DNA from: Actomonas sp051209155
Lineage (GTDB): Bacteria; Verrucomicrobiota; Verrucomicrobiia; Opitutales; Opitutaceae
Direction: 5' to 3' (one strand)
Length of the DNA stretch: 64,000 bases
Assembly: GCA_051209155.1 (NCBI GenBank)
Contig: JBPJGB010000001.1
In this document: positions 44,629 to 53,395 of the stretch, one piece after another
Layout: the number at the start of each line of letters is the position of its first letter
Numbering within the stretch: the first letter of the stretch is position 1
The notes under the pieces: model-generated
The model's database searches: none
Seen by the model: only the letters and a program-made list of their open reading frames with translations
What the model was told of the DNA's origin: nothing
Made by a program: the position numbers and the translations under genes

Positions 44629-46137
44629 ATGCCGCCCGACTCGTCAACCGTTCGTGAGCCCACTTTGGGCGAGTCGTTGGTGCCGGTCGGGTGTCTGGTG
44701 GTTTTTTTGGCGGGCGCCGTGCTCAATCTCAACGAGCTGCCGGAGATCGCGGTGGTCACGCCGCTGCTGCGGGCGCTGGCGAGGGTGCCCTATCTGGGCA
44801 GTGTATTGAACGCGTCGATACCGGTGCACCTCCCGCTCATCGCGGCGAGTGCGGTGGCGTCCCTGCTGGCGTGGCGGTTGGGCATGAACTGGCGGTCGAT
44901 TCAACGCAGTTACCTCGATGGTATTCGCCTGTCGCTGGGGGCGGTGTTGATCCTGTTGATCGTGGGGGTGTTGATCGGGGTGTGGATCGCGAGCGGGGTG
45001 GTGCCGCTGCTCATCGTGTGGGGGCTCAAGCTGCTCTCGCCGGGCGTGTTTCTGGCGGCGACCTGTTTGATCTGCGGCATCGTGTCGCTGGTGACGGGCA
45101 GTTCCTGGACGACGGCGGGCACGGTGGGGGTCGCGCTGATCGGGGTCGGGCAGGGGCTGGGGGTGCCCTTGCCCATGGTGGCGGGCGCGATTGTTTCCGG
45201 GGCCTACTTTGGCGACAAGATGTCGCCGCTCTCGGACACGACCAACCTCGCGCCGGCGGTGGCGGGGGCCGAGCTGTTTGAGCACGTGCGACACATGTTC
45301 ACCACCACGGGGCCGAGTTTTGTGATCGCGCTCGGTTTGTATGCGCTGCTGGGGCTGCGATTCGGCGGCGGTGACGTGGATGGCAGCGCGGTCGACGCGA
45401 TCGTGCAGGGCATCGGCAGCCACTTCCAGTTGTCGGCCTGGCTGCTCCTGCCGCCGCTATTGGTGATCGGGCTGGTGGTCCTGCAGGTGCCGGCGCTGCC
45501 GGCGTTGCTGCTCGGTGCGACGGTGGGAGGCCTGGCGGCGAGTGCCTTGCAGGGCGTCTCGCTCGCGGAGGTGCTGACCATCGCCTACGACGGTTATGTG
45601 GCGGAAACCGGACTCGCCGCGGTGGATGACCTGCTGACGCGGGGCGGTTTGAGCAGCATGTATGGCACGGTGGGGATCATTCTCTGCGCGATGTGTTTTG
45701 GCGGGGTGATGGAGCGCTCGGGTATGCTGAGCCGCATCGCCAATGCCATCCTGGGTTTGGCGAAGACGCGCGGCGGTTTGGTCGGTTCGACCCTCGCGAC
45801 GTGTGTGGGCATCAACGTGGTGGCCTCGGACCAGTATCTCGCGATCGTGGTGCCCGGGCGCATGTATCGCACGGCGTTCGCGCGCCGTGGGCTGCATGCG
45901 AAGAACCTTTCGCGCTGTTTGGAAGACGGCGGCACGGTCACCTCGCCCTTGATTCCATGGAACTCCTGCGGCGCCTACATGTTCGCGACCTTGGGCGTAT
46001 TCCCGCTGGCCTATCTGCCCTTTGCCTTCCTCAACCTGCTCAACCCGCTCATTTCGCTGCTCTATGGCTTCACCGGCTGGACAATGACGCCGGCGGAACC
46101 CGACTCGGTTGAGTCGGGAGTGAAAGGGAGTGAGTGA
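44629..46137 (+). CDS. nhaC: NhaC-family Na+/H+ antiporter
   Basis: A 502-residue inner-membrane antiporter of the NhaC/ArsB-like group. About 12 hydrophobic segments are visible. ICGIVSLVTGSSWTTAGTVG and then AYFGDKMSPLSDTTNLAPAV is the family signature. The second half has TCVGINVVASDQYLAIVVPG and DGGTVTSPLIPWNSCGAYMF, the matching repeat. It exchanges Na+ for H+ and supports pH and sodium balance, alongside the sodium-driven importers of this window. The start at 44629 (MPPDSST) is chosen for the compact N-terminus. An LptF-type gene follows after 91 bp. Confidence 0.92.
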   Translation: MPPDSSTVREPTLGESLVPVGCLVVFLAGAVLNLNELPEIAVVTPLLRALARVPYLGSVLNASIPVHLPLIAASAVASLLAWRLGMNWRSIQRSYLDGIRLSLGAVLILLIVGVLIGVWIASGVVPLLIVWGLKLLSPGVFLAATCLICGIVSLVTGSSWTTAGTVGVALIGVGQGLGVPLPMVAGAIVSGAYFGDKMSPLSDTTNLAPAVAGAELFEHVRHMFTTTGPSFVIALGLYALLGLRFGGGDVDGSAVDAIVQGIGSHFQLSAWLLLPPLLVIGLVVLQVPALPALLLGATVGGLAASALQGVSLAEVLTIAYDGYVAETGLAAVDDLLTRGGLSSMYGTVGIILCAMCFGGVMERSGMLSRIANAILGLAKTRGGLVGSTLATCVGINVVASDQYLAIVVPGRMYRTAFARRGLHAKNLSRCLEDGGTVTSPLIPWNSCGAYMFATLGVFPLAYLPFAFLNLLNPLISLLYGFTGWTMTPAEPDSVESGVKGSE

Positions 46138-46157
46138 AAGGGGGTCGGGGCGAACAT

Positions 46158-46179
46158 CCGACAAGTCGGTGGTTGTCGG
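46158..46179. repeat. Hairpin between nhaC and the LptF-like gene
   Basis: CCGACA and TGTCGG form a 6-bp stem around a 10-nt loop. It is flanked by imperfectly complementary GTGAAAGGGGG-like and CCCCTTCACTTTCAC segments, so a larger cruciform is possible. No T run follows, so it is not a standard terminator. Confidence 0.35.
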
Positions 46180-46228
46180 TGTGATCCTCATCCCTTACTC
46201 CCCTTCACTTTCACACATCACTTCCCCC

Positions 46229-47341
46229 ATGTCCTTGATTGATCGATACGTTTTGCGGGAGTGGCTCGGGGCCCTGGGGCTCGTGCTGGGGGCGACCATG
46301 GGCCTGCTGTTGATGTCGGCGATGGTCGACGACTTGACCGACCTCACGAGTGTGGGGGCAGGCGCGGTGGACATCTGTTTCTATTTTCTGATCAAGCTCC
46401 CGAGCTTTCTCTCGGTGGTGCTCAACCTGTCGTTGTTGTTGTCGCTGCTCTACGCGCTCGGTCGCCTGCACCGCAACTTGGAGATCACGGCAATGCGCGC
46501 GGCGGGGATGGGTTTCTTTCGCATCACCCGGATGATTTGGTTGGCGGGTTTGGTGCTGTGCGGCGCGACGTGGTATCTGAACGGCACGGTGATTCCCTGG
46601 TCGGTCGAGACCTCGCGGGAGATTCTGCAGGACCTGCGGGTGCGCGGGCAGGGGCGGATCGAGAGCGCCGACCGGGTGGAGGCGGTGTATTCGGTCGCAT
46701 TCGACAATCGGCGCGAGGACCGCATGTGGTTCATGAATCGATTCAGCCGCTACACCAATCGCGGCTACGGCGTGATGGTCACGGAGTTGGATGAAGAGCG
46801 CCGGGAGAAGACCCGCCTCCAAGCCCGCGAGGCCTGGTATGACGCGGCGACCGGAAGTTGGGTGTTTGTGGATGGGCGCGAAACGTGGATCGATCCCGAG
46901 ACCACCGAGGTGCAGCGCACGCTGGCCTTTGAGGAGAAAGCCGTGCGGCACTACCAGGAGGATCCGGAGTTGATGTTGGTGTTCGACCAGAAGCCGAAGG
47001 ATTTGTCGTTTTTCGAGCTCGAGCGGGTGATGGCGTTTCACCGCGCGACCGATGACCCCAAGCTCAAGCGTTACGCGGTGCGCTACTACGGTTTGCTGGC
47101 GGAGACGCTCGGCCCGCTGATCATCATCTCGCTCGCGGTGCCCTTTGCGGTGGCGGGGGTGCGCACCAATCCGGCGGTGGGCGTTTCGAAATCGATCGGT
47201 CTGTTTCTGCTCTACTTCATCCTCTTCCGCGCCAGCACGGCCCTCGGCGCGCGCGCGGCCATTGACCCGATTTGGGCGGCCTTGGCGCCCAACCTCGTGA
47301 TGCTCGTGCTGGGGGTGGTGCTGATGTTCCGCACGCGCTGA
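46229..47341 (+). CDS. LptF/LptG-family lipopolysaccharide permease
   Basis: A 370-residue permease of the YjgP/YjgQ (LptF/LptG) family. The N-terminus LIDRYVLREWLGALGLVLG is the usual start. Membrane helices 1-3 are at the N-terminus, a soluble periplasmic beta domain spans about 125-265, and three helices close the protein. LEITAMRAAGMGFFRI is the coupling-loop region that meets the LptB ATPase. It extracts LPS from the inner membrane and hands it to the Lpt bridge. Only one such gene is here, so its partner lies elsewhere. Converges with the first cassette gene, whose stop is 9 bp away. Confidence 0.9.
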   Translation: MSLIDRYVLREWLGALGLVLGATMGLLLMSAMVDDLTDLTSVGAGAVDICFYFLIKLPSFLSVVLNLSLLLSLLYALGRLHRNLEITAMRAAGMGFFRITRMIWLAGLVLCGATWYLNGTVIPWSVETSREILQDLRVRGQGRIESADRVEAVYSVAFDNRREDRMWFMNRFSRYTNRGYGVMVTELDEERREKTRLQAREAWYDAATGSWVFVDGRETWIDPETTEVQRTLAFEEKAVRHYQEDPELMLVFDQKPKDLSFFELERVMAFHRATDDPKLKRYAVRYYGLLAETLGPLIIISLAVPFAVAGVRTNPAVGVSKSIGLFLLYFILFRASTALGARAAIDPIWAALAPNLVMLVLGVVLMFRTR

Positions 47342-47350
47342 GCGCGCGGC

Positions 47351-49051
47351 TCAGCCGGCGGAGGCCAGTTGCTGGCGCAAGCCCAGCAGGAGCTCGCGTT
47401 GATTGCCGGCGGGCAGCAGGCGCAAGGCGTGATCCAGCACCGCGAGGGCGCGTTGCACGCGTCCCTGATTGGCATGCAGGATGGCGACGCGGCCAACGAT
47501 TTGAGGCGCGGTGGGGAAATGCAGCACGCCCTCGTCCAACTGGGCCAACTCGCGGCGGGTTGGTGCCCGGTTCGCTTTGAGCCAGAATTCGGCGAGCAAC
47601 TGGTAACATTCCGGCAGCGGCGGCGCGGCGGTGAGGGCCTGTTGCAGATGGGCGAGGATGGGGCCGGCCTCCTCGGTCGTCATTTGCGTGCCGGTCACGC
47701 GGTCGAACTCGATGCGGGCGTGGGCAAAGTGGGCGAGCGGGCGGCTGGCGCCGAGGGCGAGACCGTTGCGCAAATAAGGGTAGGCGGCGGCGGAGTCGCC
47801 CGCCTCAAACTCGATCAAACCCGCGACCAGTTGCGTGGCGGGATCCTGATCGGAGGACTGGAGCAGCGAGGCGACTTGGGCGCGGGCTTTGTTGAGGTAA
47901 AGGTCCAGCACCTGCGGTTGGTGCTTCCGCACGTGAGCCACCTGCAGCAGTTCCCACTCGGCCCGTAGCCGCGCGATTTCGGTCGGGGTGGCGCGACGCA
48001 CGTCGATCTCCGGCAAGACGGCGGAGGTCAGCGCCTGCAGGGGTTTTTGCAGGGAGACAGATTCGGGCAGGTAGTCGCTGAGCAGGTCGCGGGCATCGGC
48101 GTAGCCGAAACCGAAATGCCGCCGGAACAAGGCCTCGTTCATCCCGTGCGTGGCGAGGTCGTCGACCAAAGCCCACAGCGCCTCGCGATAGCGGGGGGAC
48201 TCCTGCGTATGGATCCAATGCAGGAAGAGGCGACATTGGTCCACCCAGAGCCGGGTGTCGCCCTCGGGCGGTCCGGTGAAGAGTTGCGCAAAGGGATAGA
48301 GCTCACGCGGACTCGAGTCCGACACGCGGTGCCGTTCGGCCGCTTCGACCGTGCCCAAACGCGAGATGGGATTGACCGCCAGCTCACCTTCACCCACCGC
48401 GGCTTCGGCGTAGAGGGCGGCCAGCCCATTGACCAGCCACGGCGGCAGCGGGGGCGTGCGGTGTTGCAGCAGCCAGGTGATGCGTTCCGGCGTGAAGCGG
48501 TAGGACTGACCGGTGAGCACGGCGATGTTTTCGGGGGTGACTTCGTAACCTTGGCGACGCAGTTCGCTGACCGAGTGCGTGACCAGCGAGTTGAAGGATT
48601 CGCGCAGGCCGAAGATCATGCTGCTGTCGCCTTCGGCGATTTGCAGGTTGGGCAACACATCGGCTCCGGCATCGATCAACTTTTTGCGTTGATCGGCGTC
48701 GCCGAAGAGGTCCTCCAAAAGTTCGTGGGACTGCATGCGGCTGCGCGGGAGTTCATGGATGATGCAGCGGTCGGGCTGACTGGAGTGCCAGCGGAAGCGC
48801 GCGGGGATGAACCAGTCCAGCAAGCGCTGCTGCAGCAGGTAGTTTTCCGCAAACTCGCGAGCAACATCCGGTTTGGCGGTGGTGAGCATCTCAAAGCCCT
48901 CGGCGCGCACGAAGTGCCACTTCAGCTGCTGGCCCTCATCGACGACGAAGGGCGGGAGCACGACGGTGGTTTCCTCCTCGGCCGAAAGACAGCAGACGGT
49001 GGCGAGGGTGAGCAAACCGGAGCGCAGGAGGCGATTGAAGCGGGTGGTCAT
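47351..49051 (-). CDS. Module A: exported gluzincin-like TPR protein without a zinc motif
   Basis: A 566-residue exported protein. A leader ends near residue 24, then an LPPFVVDE motif (32-39) and FEMLTTAKPDVAREFAENY, like the start of peptidase-MA/gluzincin-type proteins. At 186-217 the string RFTPERITWLLQHRTPPLPP occupies the place where such enzymes carry HExxH and the following WxxEG; here HExxH is missing and the Glu is replaced. The partner blocks HFGFGYADARDLLSDYLP (about 326) and RRATPTEIARLRAEWELLQV (about 365) recur in modules B and C. The C-terminal 200 residues are TPR-like, for example GDSAAAYPYLRNGLALGASR. Proposed role: a periplasmic scaffold acting with its upstream partner. 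Function unknown. Confidence 0.75.
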   Translation of the reverse strand: MTTRFNRLLRSGLLTLATVCCLSAEEETTVVLPPFVVDEGQQLKWHFVRAEGFEMLTTAKPDVAREFAENYLLQQRLLDWFIPARFRWHSSQPDRCIIHELPRSRMQSHELLEDLFGDADQRKKLIDAGADVLPNLQIAEGDSSMIFGLRESFNSLVTHSVSELRRQGYEVTPENIAVLTGQSYRFTPERITWLLQHRTPPLPPWLVNGLAALYAEAAVGEGELAVNPISRLGTVEAAERHRVSDSSPRELYPFAQLFTGPPEGDTRLWVDQCRLFLHWIHTQESPRYREALWALVDDLATHGMNEALFRRHFGFGYADARDLLSDYLPESVSLQKPLQALTSAVLPEIDVRRATPTEIARLRAEWELLQVAHVRKHQPQVLDLYLNKARAQVASLLQSSDQDPATQLVAGLIEFEAGDSAAAYPYLRNGLALGASRPLAHFAHARIEFDRVTGTQMTTEEAGPILAHLQQALTAAPPLPECYQLLAEFWLKANRAPTRRELAQLDEGVLHFPTAPQIVGRVAILHANQGRVQRALAVLDHALRLLPAGNQRELLLGLRQQLASAG

Positions 49052-51498
49052 GGCATCCGTTGGGCGGGCCCCAGTTGCACGTCGTAGTTGTAGAGGTTGG
49101 CGGCGAGGTAGGCGGCCACATGGTGCCAGACGTCGGTGCGCTCGGTGAGGTCGCGGGACCAGCTGGCTTCATCGATCATCCAGCGTTCGACCGATTTGTC
49201 CTGCCGGCGCAGGGCTCGGACCAGCGGACCGGAAGGGTTGTCCCCGAGGTAGGGGTTGCCCTCCTCCACGCCGAGCAACACCGCGGCGGGCAGGTGTTCG
49301 GCATCTTCGACCAAGGAGCGTTTCATGGCCTCCTCGGGCAGGTCGCGCAGGGTTTGTTGGAGGAGCAGGGGCGTCAGCGGCTGGGATTCCAACGCGCGCA
49401 GCGAACGGGCACCGGTCATGGTGCGCTGGGTGATGGCCGAGAGGATGAGATTTGGCGGCCGGTATTCGTTGGAGGCGGGGTTGTTCCCGTCTTCGTCCGT
49501 CTCATCGGGATCGAATGGATCCGACGGCGAGCCCGCGGACGAGCTCGTGCCGAAGGATTGCCCGTTGTTGAGCAGTTCCTCGCCCTGGCGGCGCAGGCCG
49601 TCGAGCAGGGCCGTGGCCATGGCCAAGGTCTCCTGCTGCTGGTTTTGCACGCGCACCCCGCGGCTCAAAAATTTAGGCGGGTAGAACGCCTCGCGCAGGC
49701 GGTTCTGGTGATTCAGCGCGACGGTCGCATCGAAGTGATCAGGCAGGAGTTGGGCGACCCGCAGACTGAGCCAACCGCCAAAACCCCAGCCGACCGTGGC
49801 CATCTTGCCAGGGCGGATGCTGTGTTCCTGGTCCAGCCACGTGAGCACGGTCTCGACGCGACTGGCGGTCAGCGCATCGGGGGCCAGCGGGAGCGGCTGG
49901 TGCGGAGACAGGGGCAGGGGGGCTTCCAACTCCAACACCAACGCGCCGGCATCGGCAAAATAGTGCGCCACCGGGTTGAAGGACGGGCGGGGGCTTTCCC
50001 AAGGTTCGTCGGAAAACAAACACACCAAGGGCGGTCGGGTCACCCGCGGCGCGTGGGGGTGGATGAGCCGGGCGCGAAAGTCTCCCGAGGGGGCGGACAA
50101 CGTGACCGCCTCGACGCGATTCCGTTGGGTCCATTCCCGGGCGGGGCTTGTTCGGTAGTATTCCACCCAACTGGCGGAGTCGAGGTCGTGCAGGAAAACC
50201 CGGGCGGGCTCCTCGGCCGATTCGAAACGAACAAGCCAACGACGATGATCGGTGCTCCAGTCCAACACGACTGGACGGCGGCCGGGAAAGTCGCGGTCGA
50301 GATGCGTGGTGAGCCGACTCCAGGCCTCGCTCCGCCAGACCGGATCGGCCGGTTCGCCCGCTGTTTCGAGCAGCACGTCCTGGCCGCCGGGGCCGGGCGA
50401 GATCCGCACCGCTGGAAAAGAGTTCGGCGCAAAATCGGTCATGATCATACCGGCCAAGGCCTCACGGGTGCGCTGCTCCAGACGGCCGTAGGGCCGGGGG
50501 GCGCCATAGTCGCGGGGGTAGACGCTGTGCGCGGCGCTTTGCTGCAGGTAGGGTGCGGGCGGCTCGTCGGAACCGAGGTCGATCGTGAACAGGCTCCAGT
50601 AACCGTCGGGCAGATTGGAGGCGAAGATCAATTGATTGGGGGCCGGGCCGAAGGCGATGGCCTGGCTGCGCTGCCGGTGGGCGTCATCGAGGGCGAAGGC
50701 GAAGGACGCGGCCCAGTCGGCCGGAAGGACCCGGTCGAGCGGGGTCCACTTGCCCAGGCGACCTCCCGTATCGAGGCGAACCTTGCCGGTGAACTCCCGA
50801 CCCACCCGCTCGGTGATGAGGCGCAAACGGCCGGCCGCGTCACTGAGAAATCGGGTATCGGAATGGTTGATACGCTCCCAGTCCAGGTTGCTGATCTCGC
50901 CGGTGCGGGTGTCGAGCGAGTGGGTGCGGATGTCGGCGTTGTCGAGCGCGTTGCCGGTCACCGACTCGATGATGACGGCGTGGGGCTCGGTGGGATTGGG
51001 ACCGCGCAGGCGGGGAATGCGGGGCAGGCGCTCCGATGCCGAATAGTCCGTGTCGGCGCTGTCGCTGAGGGTGCGGGCCGAGACCACGGGCACCGAAAAG
51101 GTGGTTTCCATGGCCGAGGGGTCGGTGAGCACCTCCACAGCGGACTGGCCGGGGCGGACCGCGGCGATGACCCAGTCCTCAGTGGCGAAGACGAGGGTGC
51201 CATCGTGGGCCCAAACAAAATCCGTCACGCGCGGATTGGGCGGCGCACCGAGATAGGCGATGGTGCGAGCGGCCGGGTCGGCGACGGGGGTGAGCTCGAT
51301 GCGGGTCGTGTGGCCAATCGTGAAGGCGGCCGCCACGAAGCGCCCGTCGGGGGAAAGCGAGGCCGTGGTGAGCTGGTCCTCGCGGAGGACGACGGGGGCT
51401 TGAGTCGGGTCAGCCTGCGCCTGCGCGACGGTGGCGGTGACCGTGCCGAAACTGGCGCAAAAGAAGCAGGTCCGGAGCAAAGGGCCGGAGAGGGTCAT
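49048..51498 (-). CDS. Module A: exported S9-peptidase-like protein, catalytically impaired
   Basis: An 816-residue exported protein with a signal peptide (residues 1-27). Residues 35-470 form a beta-propeller-like region with LSPDGRFVAAAF and LVFATEDWV. From about 480 comes an alpha/beta-hydrolase domain. The nucleophile elbow GxSxGG reads GWGFGG (570-575), so the Ser is Gly572. The triad His and Asp near the C-terminus are not in the usual motifs: WMIDEASWSRDL stands where S9 enzymes have an E-x-H-x-F-x-R type box. A Ser/Pro/Asp-rich insert near 640-670 is not found in the other two modules. The end NLYNYDVQLG is conserved in all copies. It cannot act as a normal serine peptidase; a binding role is more likely. 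Start at 51498 by signal peptide. Confidence 0.8.
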   Translation of the reverse strand: MTLSGPLLRTCFFCASFGTVTATVAQAQADPTQAPVVLREDQLTTASLSPDGRFVAAAFTIGHTTRIELTPVADPAARTIAYLGAPPNPRVTDFVWAHDGTLVFATEDWVIAAVRPGQSAVEVLTDPSAMETTFSVPVVSARTLSDSADTDYSASERLPRIPRLRGPNPTEPHAVIIESVTGNALDNADIRTHSLDTRTGEISNLDWERINHSDTRFLSDAAGRLRLITERVGREFTGKVRLDTGGRLGKWTPLDRVLPADWAASFAFALDDAHRQRSQAIAFGPAPNQLIFASNLPDGYWSLFTIDLGSDEPPAPYLQQSAAHSVYPRDYGAPRPYGRLEQRTREALAGMIMTDFAPNSFPAVRISPGPGGQDVLLETAGEPADPVWRSEAWSRLTTHLDRDFPGRRPVVLDWSTDHRRWLVRFESAEEPARVFLHDLDSASWVEYYRTSPAREWTQRNRVEAVTLSAPSGDFRARLIHPHAPRVTRPPLVCLFSDEPWESPRPSFNPVAHYFADAGALVLELEAPLPLSPHQPLPLAPDALTASRVETVLTWLDQEHSIRPGKMATVGWGFGGWLSLRVAQLLPDHFDATVALNHQNRLREAFYPPKFLSRGVRVQNQQQETLAMATALLDGLRRQGEELLNNGQSFGTSSSAGSPSDPFDPDETDEDGNNPASNEYRPPNLILSAITQRTMTGARSLRALESQPLTPLLLQQTLRDLPEEAMKRSLVEDAEHLPAAVLLGVEEGNPYLGDNPSGPLVRALRRQDKSVERWMIDEASWSRDLTERTDVWHHVAAYLAANLYNYDVQLGPAQRMP

Positions 51499-51625
51499 GG
51501 AGCGGCGGGCAAGCGGGGCGATCGGGAGTCAGTCGATCCAGGGAAGCAGCGGGGCCAGAACGGAAGTCAGTTAAAGAGGACCGGCGAGGGGGACGCGACA
51601 AAAAGTTGGATTCCCGGATGCGGCC

Positions 51626-53395
51626 TCACAGGTGCGCCTGTTGCGCTTGTTGCAGCCGTTGTTGGAGCTCCTCGTAGGTGGCGCGGGTGTGGTCGTTGCG
51701 GGCGTAGTTGAGGCCGTGGGCGATGAGGCGCAGCGCGCGTTCGAGGTGGCCGTGACTGGCGAGCACGATGGCGGTGCGGGTGATCACGGCCGGTTGGTCG
51801 GGAAAGTATTTCACGCCCTCGAGCAGCTGATTGAAGTCCGTCGGCGCCGGGGCGTAGTCAGCTTCCATCCAGATGCGACCCAGCAAGGCATACACTTCGG
51901 GCAGTGGCGGCCGCTGGGCGGCGGCGGCGCGGAGCAGGTGCAGGAGCGGGCCGGTGTGTTCGGTGGTGAGGAGCGCGTCGGAGGGCAGGCGGGCGCGCGC
52001 TTCATCGTAGCGCAGCTGGGCCAGCACCTGCAGCACGCGCGGTCGGGCGACCCCCTGGGCCACGGCGGCCTCGAGGTGGCGACGGGCGGCGGGGTGATCA
52101 CCGGCATCGTATTCCAACAGACCGGCGGTGGCCTCGAGATCGGCGGTGTCGTCGAGTTTGGCGAGGGCGCTTTGCACGGTCGCCCGGGCCTGGCCGAGGT
52201 AGGCGTCGACCAGTTCGGGATGCTGCTCGCGCACAAAGTTGACCTCCAGCCGTTCCCATTCGGCGCGCATGCGGGCGACCTCCAAGGGCGTGGCCCGGCG
52301 AATCGAGTAGTTTGGCGCCGGCGGGATCTCGGCCAGTTCGAACACCGCGGAGGTGAGCACCGCCGAGGGGAGGAAATCGCTCAGGCGATCGCGGGCCTCC
52401 ACGTAGTCGAACCCGAAGCAACGGATGAAGCTGCGCTCGGAGACGCCGGTGAGGGCGATGCGGTCGAGGTAGGCCCAGAGCGCGTCGCGGTGCGCGCCGT
52501 CGTCGCCGAAGAGCAGAAAGCGGGTGAGCAGGGTCGCCTGCTCGCGCCAGGCCAACTGGCGGGCGGGAGAAAGCTCGCTGGGATTGACGGTGAAGAAGGA
52601 GGCAAAGGGCTCGATCTCCCGGGGGTAGTCCGGGTCGAGGCGCAGCCGGTCGGCCTCGGCCGGGGTGCGCCACGCGGCCTCGCCGAAGCCGAGGGCGTCT
52701 TCGCCGAACTGAACCTGCTGGTAGAGGTTGAGGAACCCCGCGCGGAACCAGGCGGGCAGCAGGGGCGCGCGTTGATTGAGTAGGAAGGCCACCCGGTCGG
52801 CGGTGAAGACGAGGTGCAGTCGGTTCGCGTCGGCCTCCCGTTGTTTGGCGAACCAACTGACCTCGAGGTCGCGCGTGCCTTGGAGGAAATCGACGTCCTT
52901 TTCCTCGAAGTTGTGGGTGGCGAAAACCGCGGTGCGGTCGCGGTCGACCAGGCGCAGGTTGGGGGTGGTGCGGATGGGGCGGCCGCCGCCCACGACGGTG
53001 TCGTGGCGGGCGAAGAAGGCTTGTAGGGCCTCGTCGGATACGAGGTCGCCGTCGTTGTCGTCGACCAGCAGCAGCACCTGCGGGATCGGGCTCTGCCACA
53101 GGAAACGTTCCGGGATGAGCTGTCGCAGCACCGCTTCCTGTTGGTGGTAGTTGCGGGCGAACTCCTGCGCGGCCTGGTTGGAGCCGGTGGAGAGAATCTC
53201 GAGGTCCGGCGTGGCGAGGTAGGACCAGACGCGGCGCTGCACCGATTTTTCAACGAGGAAGGGCGGGAGCATGTAGACCTCTTCGTCGGCCGGCAGTGGC
53301 GGCGGGGCGGTGTCCTGGGCGGAAACCGGGTGCAAGAGGCTGAGCGCCAGCAGGCCGGCGAAGAGAGGGCGGGGCTTCATCGGGTGCGGGCTCAT
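51626..53395 (-). CDS. Module B: exported gluzincin-like TPR protein without a zinc motif
   Basis: A 589-residue exported protein, paralogue of the partners in modules A and C. The ATG at 53395 overlaps the upstream stop as ATGA; an internal ATG at 53380 (MKPRPLF) would also start a normal signal peptide. MLPPFLVEKS (42-51) follows the leader, then LEILSTGSNQAAQEFARNY. At 196-226, LVFTADRVAFLLNQRAPLLP replaces the HExxH region. FGFDYVEARDRLSDFLPSAV and RRATPLEVARMRAEWERLEV are the shared blocks, and a TPR-like tail closes it. Function unknown. Confidence 0.75.
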   Translation of the reverse strand: MSPHPMKPRPLFAGLLALSLLHPVSAQDTAPPPLPADEEVYMLPPFLVEKSVQRRVWSYLATPDLEILSTGSNQAAQEFARNYHQQEAVLRQLIPERFLWQSPIPQVLLLVDDNDGDLVSDEALQAFFARHDTVVGGGRPIRTTPNLRLVDRDRTAVFATHNFEEKDVDFLQGTRDLEVSWFAKQREADANRLHLVFTADRVAFLLNQRAPLLPAWFRAGFLNLYQQVQFGEDALGFGEAAWRTPAEADRLRLDPDYPREIEPFASFFTVNPSELSPARQLAWREQATLLTRFLLFGDDGAHRDALWAYLDRIALTGVSERSFIRCFGFDYVEARDRLSDFLPSAVLTSAVFELAEIPPAPNYSIRRATPLEVARMRAEWERLEVNFVREQHPELVDAYLGQARATVQSALAKLDDTADLEATAGLLEYDAGDHPAARRHLEAAVAQGVARPRVLQVLAQLRYDEARARLPSDALLTTEHTGPLLHLLRAAAAQRPPLPEVYALLGRIWMEADYAPAPTDFNQLLEGVKYFPDQPAVITRTAIVLASHGHLERALRLIAHGLNYARNDHTRATYEELQQRLQQAQQAHL